Positions 12,747 through 27,700 of a DNA stretch of 64,000 nt are shown one piece after another. The stretch covers positions 86,001 to 150,000 of the forward strand of contig JAIGNY010001483.1 in the NCBI GenBank assembly GCA_020152595.1. Direction: 5' to 3'. Position numbers and translations under genes: made by a program. Positions within the stretch are counted from its first letter, which is position 1, and every line of letters begins with the position of its first letter. Below the pieces are notes generated by a model. It did not search any database, had not been told where the DNA came from, and was given only the letters and a program-made list of their open reading frames with translations. The stretch is from Chiridota heheva. Taxonomy: Eukaryota > Echinodermata > Holothuroidea > Apodida > Chiridotidae.

Positions 12747-12798
12747 ATGCGGAACCTTAGCAGCCTTTTGTTCATCTTGTGCATATTCTTCCAGCAAA
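12747..12798 (+). CDS. Exon 1: signal peptide
   Basis: The exon encodes MRNLSSLLFILCIFFQQ: a basic Arg-Asn n-region followed by a strongly hydrophobic core, which is a good signal peptide. The donor GTAAGT at 12799 leaves phase 1. An in-frame ATG exists 39 bases upstream at 12708, but the downstream one has A at -3 and places the hydrophobic core at the usual distance from the N-terminus, so I prefer 12747. The 5' UTR and promoter cannot be delimited; I see no convincing TATA box or initiator. Confidence 0.75.
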
Positions 12799-15700
12799 GT
12801 AAGTGTGATATCAGTTTCCTTTCTTTCGTTCATTACAGCCTTTTGGTTGATATTGTGATATTATTTATACAGTTATGGGTAAAATGGAGGCACACTGGCT
12901 TATTGGTACAATAAAAATGGATTGCATTACTTAGCAGGTTGTTGCTGTAGTAGATATTCAAGAGGTACTCTTGAATTTAGAAAGATAATTACATATGGGA
13001 CACACTGGGTTTCACATGTTTACATAGTGTAAGTATCAATATCTCATTTTTGGAAAATCATGTTATAATGTCTTCCATTACCATTATGCCCCTACTTTGT
13101 ACTGTAAAAACCATTATGAGACTTGAATACAACTAGTTAACCTACTTAGACTTATGTCTTAAAGTTAAATTTAAATTAAAACCTCAATTTACTGCAACGA
13201 CAAAGAAAGTCGTCTATTATTTGATAAGAAATTCTTATCATATATGTATATTTTTGAATAATGAATGTTTTTAAATGTCACGAGACTTGCAAGGAAGAAC
13301 ATCGCAATCTGTAAGGAATTAATCTGAAAATTAAGTTATCAATAAATAAAAACTGCATTACATTGAGTAGATGGGAAAAGTTTGATCGTCATTTGCAGTA
13401 TTTATTAAACAATATTCAGCATTTTAGGTGTTGTAGGATATAAGATATTAAACGGGCATTCACGGACATTCTAATAACGATTGGTACTGAAATTACAAAA
13501 TATCAAATATAACTTAAAGTTAAGGATCGAATGGAACAAAAAGTAACCAAATTAAGAAGTAATAACATCATTCTATTATCTACGGCATTTGGGGAAGAAG
13601 GAAGTGCAAAACTAAAACAATATAACATTATTTTACCATCTGTGACAATTGCATCCATAACATTTAGCAGAAGGAAATTAAATTTCTGAGAATCAGTACA
13701 AGAAGGCAAGAGAGACGAAATAGAAAAAAAATCGATTATCTTCAGGGAAGTACCGAACCTACACCAGTACTTCTATTGGTTGTAAAGAACTATCAAAAAG
13801 CTTTTTTGAAGGAATTCACAATAACCCTTACCATTATGATTATAATTTGTGGTACCGTTGAGTCGTGTAATATTACACCACACAAAAAAGTACAATTACT
13901 TTTCTACATGGCAATCATACTTAAGCATTCTGGTGAAAGAATCATACCTGTACTTTAAAATATTCTTTCAATATTACTGAACATTTACAAGTTTTTTGGC
14001 TATGGTAATCTGTAGCATATTTTTAATAGGAAAAAGATGTTAATTTGTAAAGAAAATTCATTATATAGCCGGAAAATGTGTTCAGAACAATGTCCAATTA
14101 CTATGATAATCTGTCTACGAAATCCCGTCATACATCATACAATAATTTTTCATTTAGTGTGGTTTTACTGGGTATTTTAAGCCATTTCCTGATGATATAC
14201 GCAGTGGTTTTCTTGCCTGCATTTGATTTTTGCTTTTAACTTGAAGCTCTTTTGATTTAGGCGCCCTAATGTTTATTTTTAATATCATTTCTTTTTTATC
14301 TGCACTTTACACTTTAGGCTTATAACCTTCTTGTACACTCTTCTCTTGTTATTATATGGTTAATTTTAAAATAAAAACATGAAATGTAGGAAGAAACTTA
14401 GATATACGCTCAATAGCATGAACTGATGAATGGAGCTCCCATCTGCCCATACGCTATTTATGAGTTTTTTCTTGAATGTCCATTAATTCTGACAACACCT
14501 GCTCCTGACGAGATTCTTGTGCTAGATTAGACAGCTCTTAACGATCATGCCTCTTTTATTTTAATTGACTAATAAATTATTCATGATTATCTTCCTGGAT
14601 ATACTCTTCAAATCATTCATTCCTAGATAGCCTCATCATGTAAGACGGTCTGTGCAAGTGTGAGGTAAAGTCACTTTTTCGATCAATCCCACTTGTGTCT
14701 AGTTGAATATAAGCTCGATAGATGAATAACTGAATACCCGTATGACTACTGATGCAGCCAATACCCTAATATAAACTATTCACATTAAGAAAATGCTAAC
14801 ATAAATTAAGGCCCACAGGAACAAAGGTGTGAAAAATATAAAACAAGAATAACAACGGTGGGCAACCTATTCCATTGTTTCTCGACTTTAATTTGTTGTC
14901 GAAGTCGAATCTAAATGAAAATTTTCTTTATAAATGATTAAAGCCATATATATTATTTGAAGAAGATAGGAGAGACTAAAATGAATTTAAGGCTTGTTGA
15001 GTTAAAGAGAAATCTCAACAACAAGAGAAAACTTGTTTATGTAACCTTAAATGCGGTGTATACGTGGAAACATAACTTGCTTTGATACAAATACGTATTT
15101 CATGCTGATATTATGGAATCAAAGCTTCATTGTCTCCTAAACTTTGCTTTGAGAAAATAGAGATTGAGTTATGAAAGATTGAGTAATTACAAACTAAATT
15201 GATTAATGGATACTTTTATAGTAAACGCTTACTATGCATTTTAAACCGATGTCGATATAAAAGTCAACCGGCGAGCGAAATGATCTACTACCAACAGACA
15301 ACATTCGGTGATTCTTTTATTCAACAGACTGGTAATAATGTAGTTTGATTCACAAGCATACGCGGCTCACTTTCATGCAATTCTTTGTCTTTCCTATAAA
15401 TTAAAGATGCATCTTTATCCCACAGCGCTTTTTAAAATCAAAGTGTTTAATCAAGCGACTGCATTCAAAATAAAAGCTTAGTGTTCCGAAATCCTTTTTG
15501 ATTCCTTTTTAATATCACAAATTGTTGATGTCACATTCTGAATGGAATGTACTCAACAATCTCCGGATTCATAAAATTACTGAAAACATAATACTTGACA
15601 AAATGATATTGATTGTATTTTTTGAGTTATCGAATTTCACTCTACTGTAGTAATGAGTAATACTGTCGAACCAATCATTAGGTAGAGGTTTATCTGTAAA

Positions 15701-18700
15701 ATCTTCGGTTTTGCTAGCGATGTTTTTCACATCATAATAATCGAAAACAATATTGGAATCCTTAAAATTAAGAATGATAAGTAATTCGAAAAATCTATAT
15801 TTAACTTGGTCGGACTGAAGTCATTTCATTATATATGACTAGAGGACAAAATCTGCTTCATATTGTAAAAATGTCACAATATTATTAACCACTATACCCT
15901 ATAAACAGACACTGCCAGGTATACTTGGGGTTCAACCAGGGATTTATTACTTTAGCTAAAGTAACAAATTCCTGGTTCAACGAATCCTGCGCAATTATTG
16001 TAGAAGACGGCAACATAGTTTGCAAGGTGTCAACGACAACAAGTTTGCGCTAAGAGAGGTACCAAGTGAAATTACTGCAATATATTTATAATATTTTCAA
16101 CATATAAATTCTGATTGAAATGAGGTACCATATCAGATTATTCAACATTTCAAATTGAATGTATGTTCTAGAAATTATTTGTTAATGCTAACGTTTTTTA
16201 TATTATTTCCATTTCTTTAGTTAAATATAAAAAAACCAATAGATGATTGTAGAATTACATTGATTAAAATTGATCTAAAATTGATCTAACTACATTGATC
16301 TAAGATGATTGATCTAACTACATTGATCTAATAACTACATTGATCTAACTACATTGATCTAACTACATTGATCTAACTACATTGATCTAACTACATTGAT
16401 CTAACTACATTGATCTAACTACATTGATCTAACTACATTGATCTAACTACATTGATCTAACTACATTTCAAAGGTGACTATTGGACTTCACGCTCTATTG
16501 TCCTATCAAATTATTTTTTAATATTATCAATACCAGTGCATCTATTACCGATTTGTTTATATAACAAGGACGAATATATTTTTTGTTCGAGATATTATGT
16601 CTGCTTTAAAACTTTACGCGCCACTAAAAAGCATGTTATTTTCATATTGCAGTGGCGCGTAAAGTTTAAATAATATCTGCGAACAATTTATGCTTCTTAT
16701 ATTTACATTTATTTACATTTATTGGCGAATAGGGATCAAGTGTTGTAGATTATGTCTTAGCCAAAAAAAAACACACACACATGTTGAGGACTGTACAGAT
16801 TTAAGCATCATATATAGAATTGATTCGAATCACTCACCCATTCACTTTAAACTGAACTTAAGTTTCAAACGAAATAGATACCCCATTAGGAAATATAAGC
16901 ATCATGACGTTAAATATTTCTGGATCGAGAAAAGAAAGCTAACTTTCTTTTGAAATAGTCAGACAATAATGTCACTGATTTCATCAATGAAGCCTACCGT
17001 GCATGTGACTCAAATAGTAATGAGGCAGTTGCTTCTATTGAAAAAGCATTTTGTGCAGTTGGCAGTATTATGAAAAGTGGGCTTATTAAGAAAGGCGACA
17101 CTAGTTCGCAAAGTTGGTTTGATTGTGAGTGTAAAGAGTTGAAGATAAGAACTCGGCGTGAATTGAATAGGTTAAGAATGAATGGAAGTTCTGAATCGCG
17201 CTGTAGGTACGTACAGCTGAGACGTGAGTACTCTTACATGGTTCATCATAAAAAGAAAAACTGAGTATTTAAAAATCAGAAACGATTAATGCATGCCATT
17301 GAACAGAACAATTCAAGTTTGTTCTGGTCTTTGATTAAGAGTAAGAAAGATAAATGGCAGTCACATTTTTCAGATGTTTTATGTGATGATCCTGTATGTA
17401 GGACTTATGATACTGATGTTTTGAAAAGATTTCCTTTGTCCAATGATCAAACGAACATAATTGAAAGTGTTAATATGTGTATACAAAATATAAGGGCTAT
17501 ACGTGAAGGCAAAGCGCTTGGTCTTGACAGAATTCCCGCTGAATTTGTTAAGAATGCTTCTATTAAAATGTTTGATGTTTTACACAAGCTTTTCAATGTA
17601 TTGTTTACGAAAGGTCTTTTCCCCCTCAGATGGAAATCCAGTGTTATTATACCTATTTATAAAAGTGGAAGAGTTGGTGATACTAATAACTACCGCGGTA
17701 TTAGTTTGATATCAGTTTTAGGTAAACTTTTCTCCAATATCCTACTTGGTAGATTGCAATTCTGGTCTGATAACGTAAGCCCTGTTTCTCTTAAAAACAG
17801 CCAGTGTGGCTTTAAGAAAGGACATAGGCAATTAGACAATGTGTTTATTTTGCATACAATTATATGCAAGTATCTTGGTATGAAAAGGACATTTTTACAC
17901 TGCGTTTATTGACTTTCGTGAAGCTTTTGATTCGGTAGACAGGTAGACAGTGCTGCGGTAGCTTCATGGTAAAGGCTTACGTGGTAATTTATTTGATGTT
18001 CTCTTGTCTTTGTTTGAGAAACTACAGTCTTGTGTAAGAGGTAATTGTGAATATTATAATTTCTTTCTCTGCCTGAAAGGTGTTCAGCAAGGGTCACCAT
18101 TGTCGCCTATTTTATTCAATCAATTTTTAGATAATTTTAATGAAGAAATGAACCAACTCGGCTTTCATGGGGTTCACGTGGGAAGTGTAACGCTCACACA
18201 TATCATGTACGTGGATCATTTGGTTTTTTCAGCTATTCTATTACAGGATTGCAGAGGTTCTTGGATAATCTCGCTTGTTTTTGCCAAACCTCATTTTTAT
18301 AAATTAACGTTAATAAGTCTAAAGTCATTGTTTTCAAAAAGGGAAGAATTCTTAAAAGAAATGAGAAGTGGCACTTTGGTGGTGAAAAAAAGGAAGTTGT
18401 TACTAATTACAAATATCTCGGACTGGTTCTTTCTAATTCTGATTCTTCGGCTCAAATTTACAGTAGATTAGCAAATTAAGGTACCAAAACATTTTATTCT
18501 GTAAAGAAATCTCTTAAAAATTTTGATAATGCTCCCACTAAAACTATGTTAAAACTATTTGACTACAAAATTCCACCTGTTCTCCGTTATGGATCAGAAA
18601 TATGGGAGCTCGAGGAAGCTAGTGAGATAGAAAACGTACATCACATGTTTTGTAAAAATGTTTTAAAGCTGCCTATTAGCGTAAGTAATTGTGCAGTGAG

Positions 18701-21700
18701 GGGAGAATTGGGGCGCCACCGTCTTTTTATAAATGAAGTCATGTCTGTTGAAAATATTGTTTGAGCCTTATTCGTTTGTCTGGTGATCATGTATGTTCTC
18801 TAGCTTACCAGGAGCAACTTTCTTTAGCAGGAAGAGGTTTCGTGTGTTGGACCTTTAAAATTAAAATTTTGTTTCTTTTCTGTGGGTTTTGGGGAAGCTT
18901 GGTTGAACCAGGGGTCGGGAGCGAAAGAGTCTTTACAATACTTTTTGAGCAAAGACCTAAATATATTTATGTTCAAAATTGGACTGGGGAAATAAATTAA
19001 AGTAGGAGATTCATAACGTATCGTACCGTTAAAGCTGATTTTATTTGTGAAAAGTATTTAAGTTGCATCTCACTTCGTGAATATAAACAAAGTCTTTGTA
19101 AATTTTGTTTGTCTAGTCATGATTCAAGAGTTGAAACTAGGCGATGGAATAATAACCCATTTCATGAAAGAATTTGTGTGCTTTGTGATTTAGGTTTTTG
19201 TAAAAGATGATTTCCATTTTTCTCTTGTCTGTCCCTGAAATAAAGATTATAGAAACGATTTTATACCTTCATATCTTATTCCCTGACAGACAGAAGTTTT
19301 TAATTTTGATGTAAAAATAATTATCTTATTTTAGATAACTTTGGTAGATTTATATTCTTTGCCTTTTAAAAAAGTCAAGATTTGTTGAATACTATTTATT
19401 TTTGGTGTTGTGAACTGCAAGTTGTTATTGATTCAATTGTATTCATTTGAGATATAATGTTGCTGAGTCATGTATATATTTCATAATTTGCTAATTTAGA
19501 AAGTATGTATCAGTGATTATATTGTACTATGGTGGCCTACAGTTATGTTGATGAATAAATTGTTTTTGATATGTATAAATGTATGGAGAATTGAATACAC
19601 AAAAACAAAACAAACATTTCAGTTTGCAAGTACGGTGCTGCGTTTTAGAATTAGTCATCCAGGGTGGATTTTCCTAAAGTAAGGCAAACTAATTTATTGT
19701 GTCTGTGATATCATATATCTAGGACGTTGTGATTGGGTAAGTTTGTTTATGAATTGTAATATAATCATAAACAATATTCATTTTCGAATCGAGTAATTTG
19801 TCACACGTGCAACCCCAAACAAAATTGTCAGCCTGCTAATTACTCTTACTTGTTATTAAGAATAAAAAAATCCTTAAATGTATTGATTAGTTTCAGACAA
19901 ACAAATGCATATTTCATTAAGTATAGTTTCCTTTCTTATTTATATTATAGATAATACATGTCTGTAATTTTATTGTGCATGTTCCATTCAGCTAAACTTA
20001 TAACCTTTTTAAAGAGTCAACTTTGCACATAACATAACCTGATGACAATTTATGATCTTTTGATACAACTTTGGATTAAGCACATAACTATAGATTAAGA
20101 TTGACTAGATCTAAGAGTATAAGATTTAACAACCTTTGATTAACTATTAACTTAATCAGATCTTGTTTTGTTAAGCATTATTTATTTGAAACGGTAGTCT
20201 GGGATTTTCTTCTCCCATCAAAATACAGCAATAACGATCAAGAGTGTAAATTGTACAAGGTATCATCTACAAATGTATCAATTCTTATTTTTAATTACAA
20301 TATAAGTAAAAACTCCTGACTTAAAGATATATTTTTATTTAACGTCTTTCTTTTCCCATAAAGGCCCTGGTTTTCATTTTCCAATATACGTGTAAACAAT
20401 TATTCAACCATTTGAAGTTCGTCGACGCAATAAATATACAAACAACGATTGGTGCATTATGGGTAACATGTGGTAACATGGCCTCCGTTGCATTCAAATT
20501 CTACATAATTACTGCTAAGGTTTAATACGGATTGGGGGCATTGTAAGGGATTTTCAACTGATGTATGACAGTTATTGATTCAAATAGATGGATCAATTGC
20601 CGGAAAATAAGAAAATATATTTCGTATTTCTCTTAACAATCATCAAATAGATATTTGAGAGTTGATATTGTTCTAAAATTTTTGGAATATCATGATCACT
20701 TCCTGCCATTGGTCTTACCCTTCATACTGATTCGGATGATTTCAAGTGGGATAAAATAAATTAGAAATATATCTGGCAAAAAGAAACATGGCAGATGAAG
20801 GCGCCGCGGTGTAAGAAGAGTTTAGAGGAAAATGGTTGCAAAACTATTTACCCTACTCACAATAATACACTCTTTCTAAAAGACTTTCTAATAGAAAAAT
20901 CCTTTTCACCATTATGTAGTAACTTACAGTTGTGGATGAGAATAAGATACACATATATGTTTTTTAACTCTATCATACATTACAAATACCGCATATACTT
21001 AATATCTTGAAACTTTGAACAACCATAACACGAAAACTAAAATGCTTCAAAATTCGAAGAATGCTCGCCTTTGAATTGATGCTCGATTTAATACTTTATT
21101 CAACTACAGACTTCTATATTTAAAGAAATGAATGCCACCCTCCGCAAAAACTGAACTTTTGAGATTTTGCGCACTGTAATTAAATGCCATTTATTTTTCG
21201 GACTCAAAAGTTTGGCACCAGTTTATTTTTGGTTCAGAAAGTTTAGCTGTCAGAGTTGGAAAAATCGGAGGAAGATAGATAATGAAACAGAATCTGTATT
21301 GTTTTTGTTCCTACTCGTGCTCCTGAAATGACGAAAAGAGATCAGTAGCAAGTCAGGTTAGACTGGATAGCAAATGCAACGAACGGGTAGGCAATTTACC
21401 CCGGGCCAGGTATTATGATAAAAAAGCAAGGCGATGATAGTAAGATTACTGAGTCAATTTACTGAGACAATGATGGTAATTACCAATGGTAGTTTGTTTA
21501 TTGCATAATTTATTTACAATTCTACTTGATGACTCTTTATTTTAAGAGTAGTATGATACAATGAAAATTAATACAAACAATTGGTGATACAAGAATTTAT
21601 AAACAAACAATTTTGGATTGAAGTTGATTACTTTGAAAAGGGAAAGACTATTGTAAACTATGCCACTTTATCAAACGAGTGGGATGAATACATTTATTAG

Positions 21701-24700
21701 AATAATACATACAATATACCTGAATGTATTTCGGTATTAGAAATATGATACTTTCCAGTCTTATAGAGTTCTTATTGAAATGCTTTTTCAAGCACATATA
21801 TTTCCAAATGACAAGGCAGTAATATCAATTATGTGAAGTAAAGAAAGAAATGGTACAACACACAAGAGTACACTATTAAGCATCACAATCCTCGCTATTT
21901 CCATATTATCGAGAATCTTAACAACCTAAGGGATTACTTTTTTTCAAAATCATCTGAGCTAGAAAGCCCGTCAACATAACATAAACTGTCTATTCTTAGA
22001 CCTGTGTGGAATAAAATTGAAGGCAATTTTTCATGAACGCTTATGGATTTTTAGTTACTACTGAAGCAAGCTTATTTGCCAAAATTTTAACAGCTTAATG
22101 CATAGTCCATTATTTTGGGACATATACTATTAAACCACGTACATATATTACATTGTGACAGCTTTGAACTTGATACGCAATGGAGATGCCTTTTAATTAT
22201 CTTCAGCAACTGACTGAATTTTTTTTTTCGGGTCCAAAACTAATCTACAATGGAAACGTATACACGAAAGCAAAACAAACGAAGTTGAACAACTGAAATG
22301 CTGCGCCAAACAAAAGCCGATTTTGTATCATATTGTCAACCAAAATGAATACCATCATTTAACCATTAATTCTATTGATTGCTTGTTTTTGAAAATACAA
22401 ATACCCAGAACATGATATAGTTAATCTTTCTATTGATATTTCAAAATATTTTAAACCCTTCATCTTATCCAAAAATTTAAGACAAATGATTAGGATTAAG
22501 CGAAATATTTGATTGATTTTCAATGCTAAAATAAAAACTGGCCATAGGCTTTAAATAAATCGTAAACATTTCAAAATTAATCCAAATCCTTTTTTTTTCT
22601 CTCTTTTCCTATTTTCGCACTTGGCCGTAAAATGGCCTTGTTGCCGTGTTTATAATTTGTGTTATAACTTTCTTCACATAGCTATTCGTTGTAGTTAACA
22701 CGTTGTTTATTTGTTTGTTTTGTGTGTAGATTTCGTCCGAGGTTCCTCATCTTCAACCGAAGTAGTATTAATTGGGAATAAAACTGCCGTACTTACAGAA
22801 AGCAATGAAAGATGTATAGATGACAGTATTCGAAGAGATCACGGGAATGTTGATTCTTGCATTAACAACTCAGGTTCAACTTCAGGTTTGTCACCATAAG
22901 AACCTATGGTTAAATAAAGCATACCTGCCAGTACTCGGCCACCTATTCTGTGTTCCTAATTTTTTTGCTATACGGTCACACCCTTGCTTTTAATTTTGTT
23001 ATGCACATTTACACGTTTTTGCAATGTAAGTTACCGCAAGAGTGTGCGAGTGCTATATGTTCCAATGCTTGCAATACGTAGATACAAACTAAAATACAAT
23101 TTTATCAAACAATTTTAAAATTTATTTCAAATGTTTATTTTGAACCTAGAAATCCCTCGTCTATTTTAGGAAGCGTAGAATTATTTCAGTTTAAAGGTTT
23201 GATAGAACTCATTACAATTTCCTAGAAACTTGATTGTTTGTGAGGCACGAGTTTTTATTGGCAAATTTACAAGCTTTATTCAATGATGTACATCAGCTTG
23301 TTGGACGTCTTGTAATCTTTCGGTTTCGTTTGTCTTCACAGTGCGTATAGTTTTTTGGGTTTTCTTCGTGTGATAGAAAGTACAACCAGATAAACAAAAC
23401 ATTTCAAATCATTTATTTTAACACCCAGAACCCTATTCGCTCTTGATATAAATTATTTTGATCTTGCAACAATTGCTACTGCGTGTTATTGTTCGATAGA
23501 GGTTAATATTTGTACTAAAAGAAACGAATATTGCCACCTTGTTAGAATTGCTATGCATGCTTTTATGTTTATCATCACACAAGTATGCATATAAATTTAA
23601 TGTTGTTTTTTGGTCCGGCAATTGTATTGTTGCATAACATGTATTTTCTTTGTCGCTTCTTGTCCCGCTTTTAGCTCAACACACTTTAACTTTGGCGTCT
23701 GTCCCGACAAATACGCTACTGCAATGAAACTACATGTCGAGCATATCAGTTACAAAGATGATTTAAAAAACACATGTTGAACACATACAAAAACAAGCAA
23801 TCTTTAAAGTGGAAATATAATGTAAGGCTTTATATAAGTACCAAACAACACAGAACCAAAGTCACAGATTTGTTATGACATCGATAAACCACAACAATAT
23901 ATAAGAACATATATCTGATTCATGTTACAAAGGCATTTTTTTCGTATATTTTTTTTTAAACATTCAATACCATACCTTGAATAAGAAATAACACTCCCCT
24001 GCTCCCAAAAACCCATAAAAAGTCAGACTTTAAAGCAAGTCTTGTATATTTTAAAGATCTTAAATAACTTTTTAATGAATGTCATCAATTTTTTATCTTT
24101 CATACATTCAATGATTCAACATTTCAGTTGAAATACTCCGTAATTATCAGCTTATTTGTTAAATATGTAAGAACCACCGTAGTTTATAATTGTTATTACC
24201 AAAAAAAAAAAAATTGAAACACGCTGATTACCATTTATTTGCTATTCCTTTCATTCTTATGCATGGCTACCATTTTGGACATCGACAATAGCATGTCTAC
24301 AAAACCCTGACGAAACCATTATAGGAACTGTAGTATTCTCTAATACTAATTTGAGTAGGTGTTTCAACCTGTCGTCTTATCTTAGAAAACCAGGATCGAT
24401 GGTGAGAAGATGTCTAAATGAAGCGTTACCAGCGCATGAATCAAGTAGGCTGTCATGTTAAATGCTGTTTCACAGTTTTTTTTTTTATCGCATGAAGGTT
24501 TGGAAGAGTGCGGTGCAATTTTTCTCTTATGTTAATCATTTTTGAAGTTGTGGTTTTTTTATAGACATTTTGCAATATAAAATAACAGACAACACACTTA
24601 ACAATTCTGGCCTCTTACCTTTGAAGGTTAGCTTAAGATATTTATTGACATTAACTTTCCCACGGTCCAATGATTGCATGTATTAGTCTGATACGGTTTT

Positions 24701-27700
24701 GCGGAAATTTGTACATACCATAACAGGGAAAAGCACATTTCTCAAACTTTGTTGGTGTCCTTATTTACTAGTCAGAATCTGACATTAAATCAAGCGCAAA
24801 ACTCTCTGATCTTCATCAAAAAGCCATCGTAATTTAAACCATTCACACTTTACTTTTTATATCATTAAATTTTAGAAGCCCCAGAACTAAGAAATTTAGT
24901 GATCGTATTAAATTTGTAGGTATGATATCATTTTCTAATCAAATTAATGTTTTAATTGTTGCAAAGTTGACTCAAGGGTTTTGCTTAGCAAAATATTTTC
25001 TCACTATTTTCCCTACCTTTTTCCGAAGAATTTTTCGTGCTGTCAAGTGGAACCTTTATTTTGGGATCGACTGTATTTTCTGACACACGTCAGCTGCGGG
25101 AATGTCAGCATAAGATAAGTACCAATAACAGTCAGCTTGGAGTCCTTGTAAAGGCATGTGTCAAACAAATCAGCACAACGCCGGGTAGGCAGGACATTTT
25201 TTGCAAATATTTTGAATAAGTGTAAATTTCTTTACAATATCCTACAATTAATATATAGAGATCATCATAAAAAAATATATATATACAAAATTTATAAATG
25301 TTTACTTCCCCTAAAGGAACAGATAAACTGGCAAAGTTCGAATTAGAAAGGTCCTATTTGTTCCGTTTAAATCCGTTTGAAGCCAATATATGTTAATGTA
25401 TGATTATTATACTTCAAAGTGTTTCTCGATCCCACTGTATGTCACTTAAATTGATAAACTAGTGTATTTTATTCACCAAAAATTCCATTGCACAACGTAC
25501 ACTACACTGAATAACTCTAAATCTAATCTACTCAAAAGTTGCTCTACTTTGAAGAAAAAAAAAAAAAGTGAGAATAATTTCGTATTTGATAAATGACAGG
25601 ATCTGACTTAATTGTGTATTAAAACTGACAAAGCACTCATTTTATTCTGTTTAAACAAGCAATCAAAGAAAATAAAGTAATCAAAGTTTAACCAGTCGCA
25701 AAGCCTTCTTTTCAAATAAAATTCTTCAATATTTTGCATTCAGAAAATGGTGATCGATGAGTAATTTAGCATTCAACCTGGTATAAATTTATGAAATTGT
25801 CATCAAGGAATTATAAAGTAATCATAACTAAATGCTAAAGTTGTGTGAAACCTCGTTTAAAAAAGTTAAATCATCAGTCAAATTAAGATACAATCTTCAA
25901 TCTTCTTTAAAGTTATAATTTTGTTAATTTTTTTCTAACAAATTATTCTGCAAACCAGGCCAGATATGCAATTATATTTGGTTAAACTCATTGATATAGT
26001 TTTTATCATCAGATCTTAATTACTTTCACTATGTACTGAAAATACAGTCAAAACCATTTGACACGTTTAACGCAAGAAGTAGAAGTGATTGTTTCTGCTA
26101 CAACAAATTTTCAGAAATATTCTCTTTGTAGAATATTCTTATCGTGACCCCTGCTAGTTTTCTCTCGATAATGTCTACCAAAAGTTTGATGTGCATTATT
26201 TTGCCTTTGTACTGTTTGCTTTTGTAGTATATGTGTTCTGCATGAGTTATATATATTTCAAGCACATGTCAATATTATGGTTTGTAATCGAATTGACTTA
26301 AATTACATTTTTAGGGACATGGAATGTGAAAAGAAAAAATAACTTGCTATGTTAATAATGGTACAAACAAAGGAACATTCAAGAAGATAGCTATGTTAAT
26401 AATGGTACAAACAAAGGAACATTCAAGAAGATAGCTATGTTAATAATGGTACAAACAAAGGAACATTCAAGTTATCATTTCACATTGATTTGAATCGTTC
26501 CACAATAATTCAATATGTGATGGCCCAAATCATATAGTTGGTAGCTGTTACAATAGAAACTTCAATAGGCGCACTTGGATGGTCATACATCATTTTCATC
26601 ATATATCATTTTCATAAGATGAGAAAATGACATTTAAAAAAAAATGCTACATGTACTATAGAAATGATGAACCGTTATGTTATTGATAGACGAAGCTAAG
26701 TTAGTAGCAAATGAGAAAGGAGGTTGTCGAGGCAACTTATGGCATTAGGGAGAAATGAAAAGCACCGTGGATGGAAAACAATGCTATGAAAAAAGATGTA
26801 AACTGCCACGCATTAGGGAGGGATTGACACCGCTAGGGAGGGATTGCTGATATCTTGCATGGAGGTTTAGCATTTGGATAAATACTAATGAAACGGGGGA
26901 AGGGTGGATGGTATTGGTAAGCTATGTATGTCATGAGAAAAGATGATTGCATGTATAAGTGATGGATAGGATAAAATTGAACTGCAGAATCCCACAGAAC
27001 TAAATTAGTTGTTCTGCTCCTTAAAGTTTAAAACAGTCAGACCCGACCTGATAAATAGCCAGGTCGGGTCAGATTTTTCCTCTTTATTTTCGTTATTCTA
27101 AAAACCTTACTTGTTGTGGAAGTTGGTGCTGAGTATCATATTAGCAATGGATGAAGTCCTTATTGTGTGGTTATCTTAATTAAGATAAAGTGGTCTCACT
27201 ATTTGCTACAGTAAGTTTGTGGTTATGATTTGCTGAAACAAATTTTTAAGAAGGACGCGTTATGAGAAATCACATGTTTAGGAGCTATTTTGGGTATCAA
27301 AGGCTGAGAAGTCATTATCGCAGAAAGATTGTATTGATGTTCTAGGAACATGGAGACAATGTCGGTAAATAAGGTTACAATCCGATAAACAAAGGAATAA
27401 ATATGTTTTATTCAATGAATGCATGATAAGTATGCATTATCAAAAACGGAATAATGATTGAAATTATTCAATGTAGAGTAGAGTTTTATATTAAATGGTA
27501 GGATTTTGTTTATATAGGTATGCTTTATCAGTTAATTTGTTTTACATTTGCAAAGAAAAAATGCTTATATACACATTCAACATGCCCCTGAATAGAGATG
27601 ATAAAACTTCTATATTGATTTGTAATCCAATATGATTTAAACCTTTAATATTCTCCAGTAAACAGGTGAGTGTGTTTGTTATTTCTTAGACATTAGGCTG

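Larger units (their letters stand above)
12799..22729 (+). other. Intron 1 (9.9 kb)
   Basis: It lies between the signal-peptide exon and exon 2. Identified contents are a perfect-looking hairpin near 15.93 kb, a 14-bp minisatellite, a small inverted-repeat element at 16.6 kb and a degenerate LINE at 16.7-19.6 kb. The remainder (12.9-15.9 kb and 19.6-22.7 kb) is AT-rich; I see no exon or named repeat in it. Large first introns with repeats are common in animal genes of this type. Confidence 0.6.

Noticed and set aside
25037-25219. Possible extra exon in intron 2 with cysteines
   Set aside because: No Ig or FN3 pattern, poor acceptor, and the frame needed for phase 1 joins (VEPLFWDRLYFLTHVSCG) hits a stop before any good donor.
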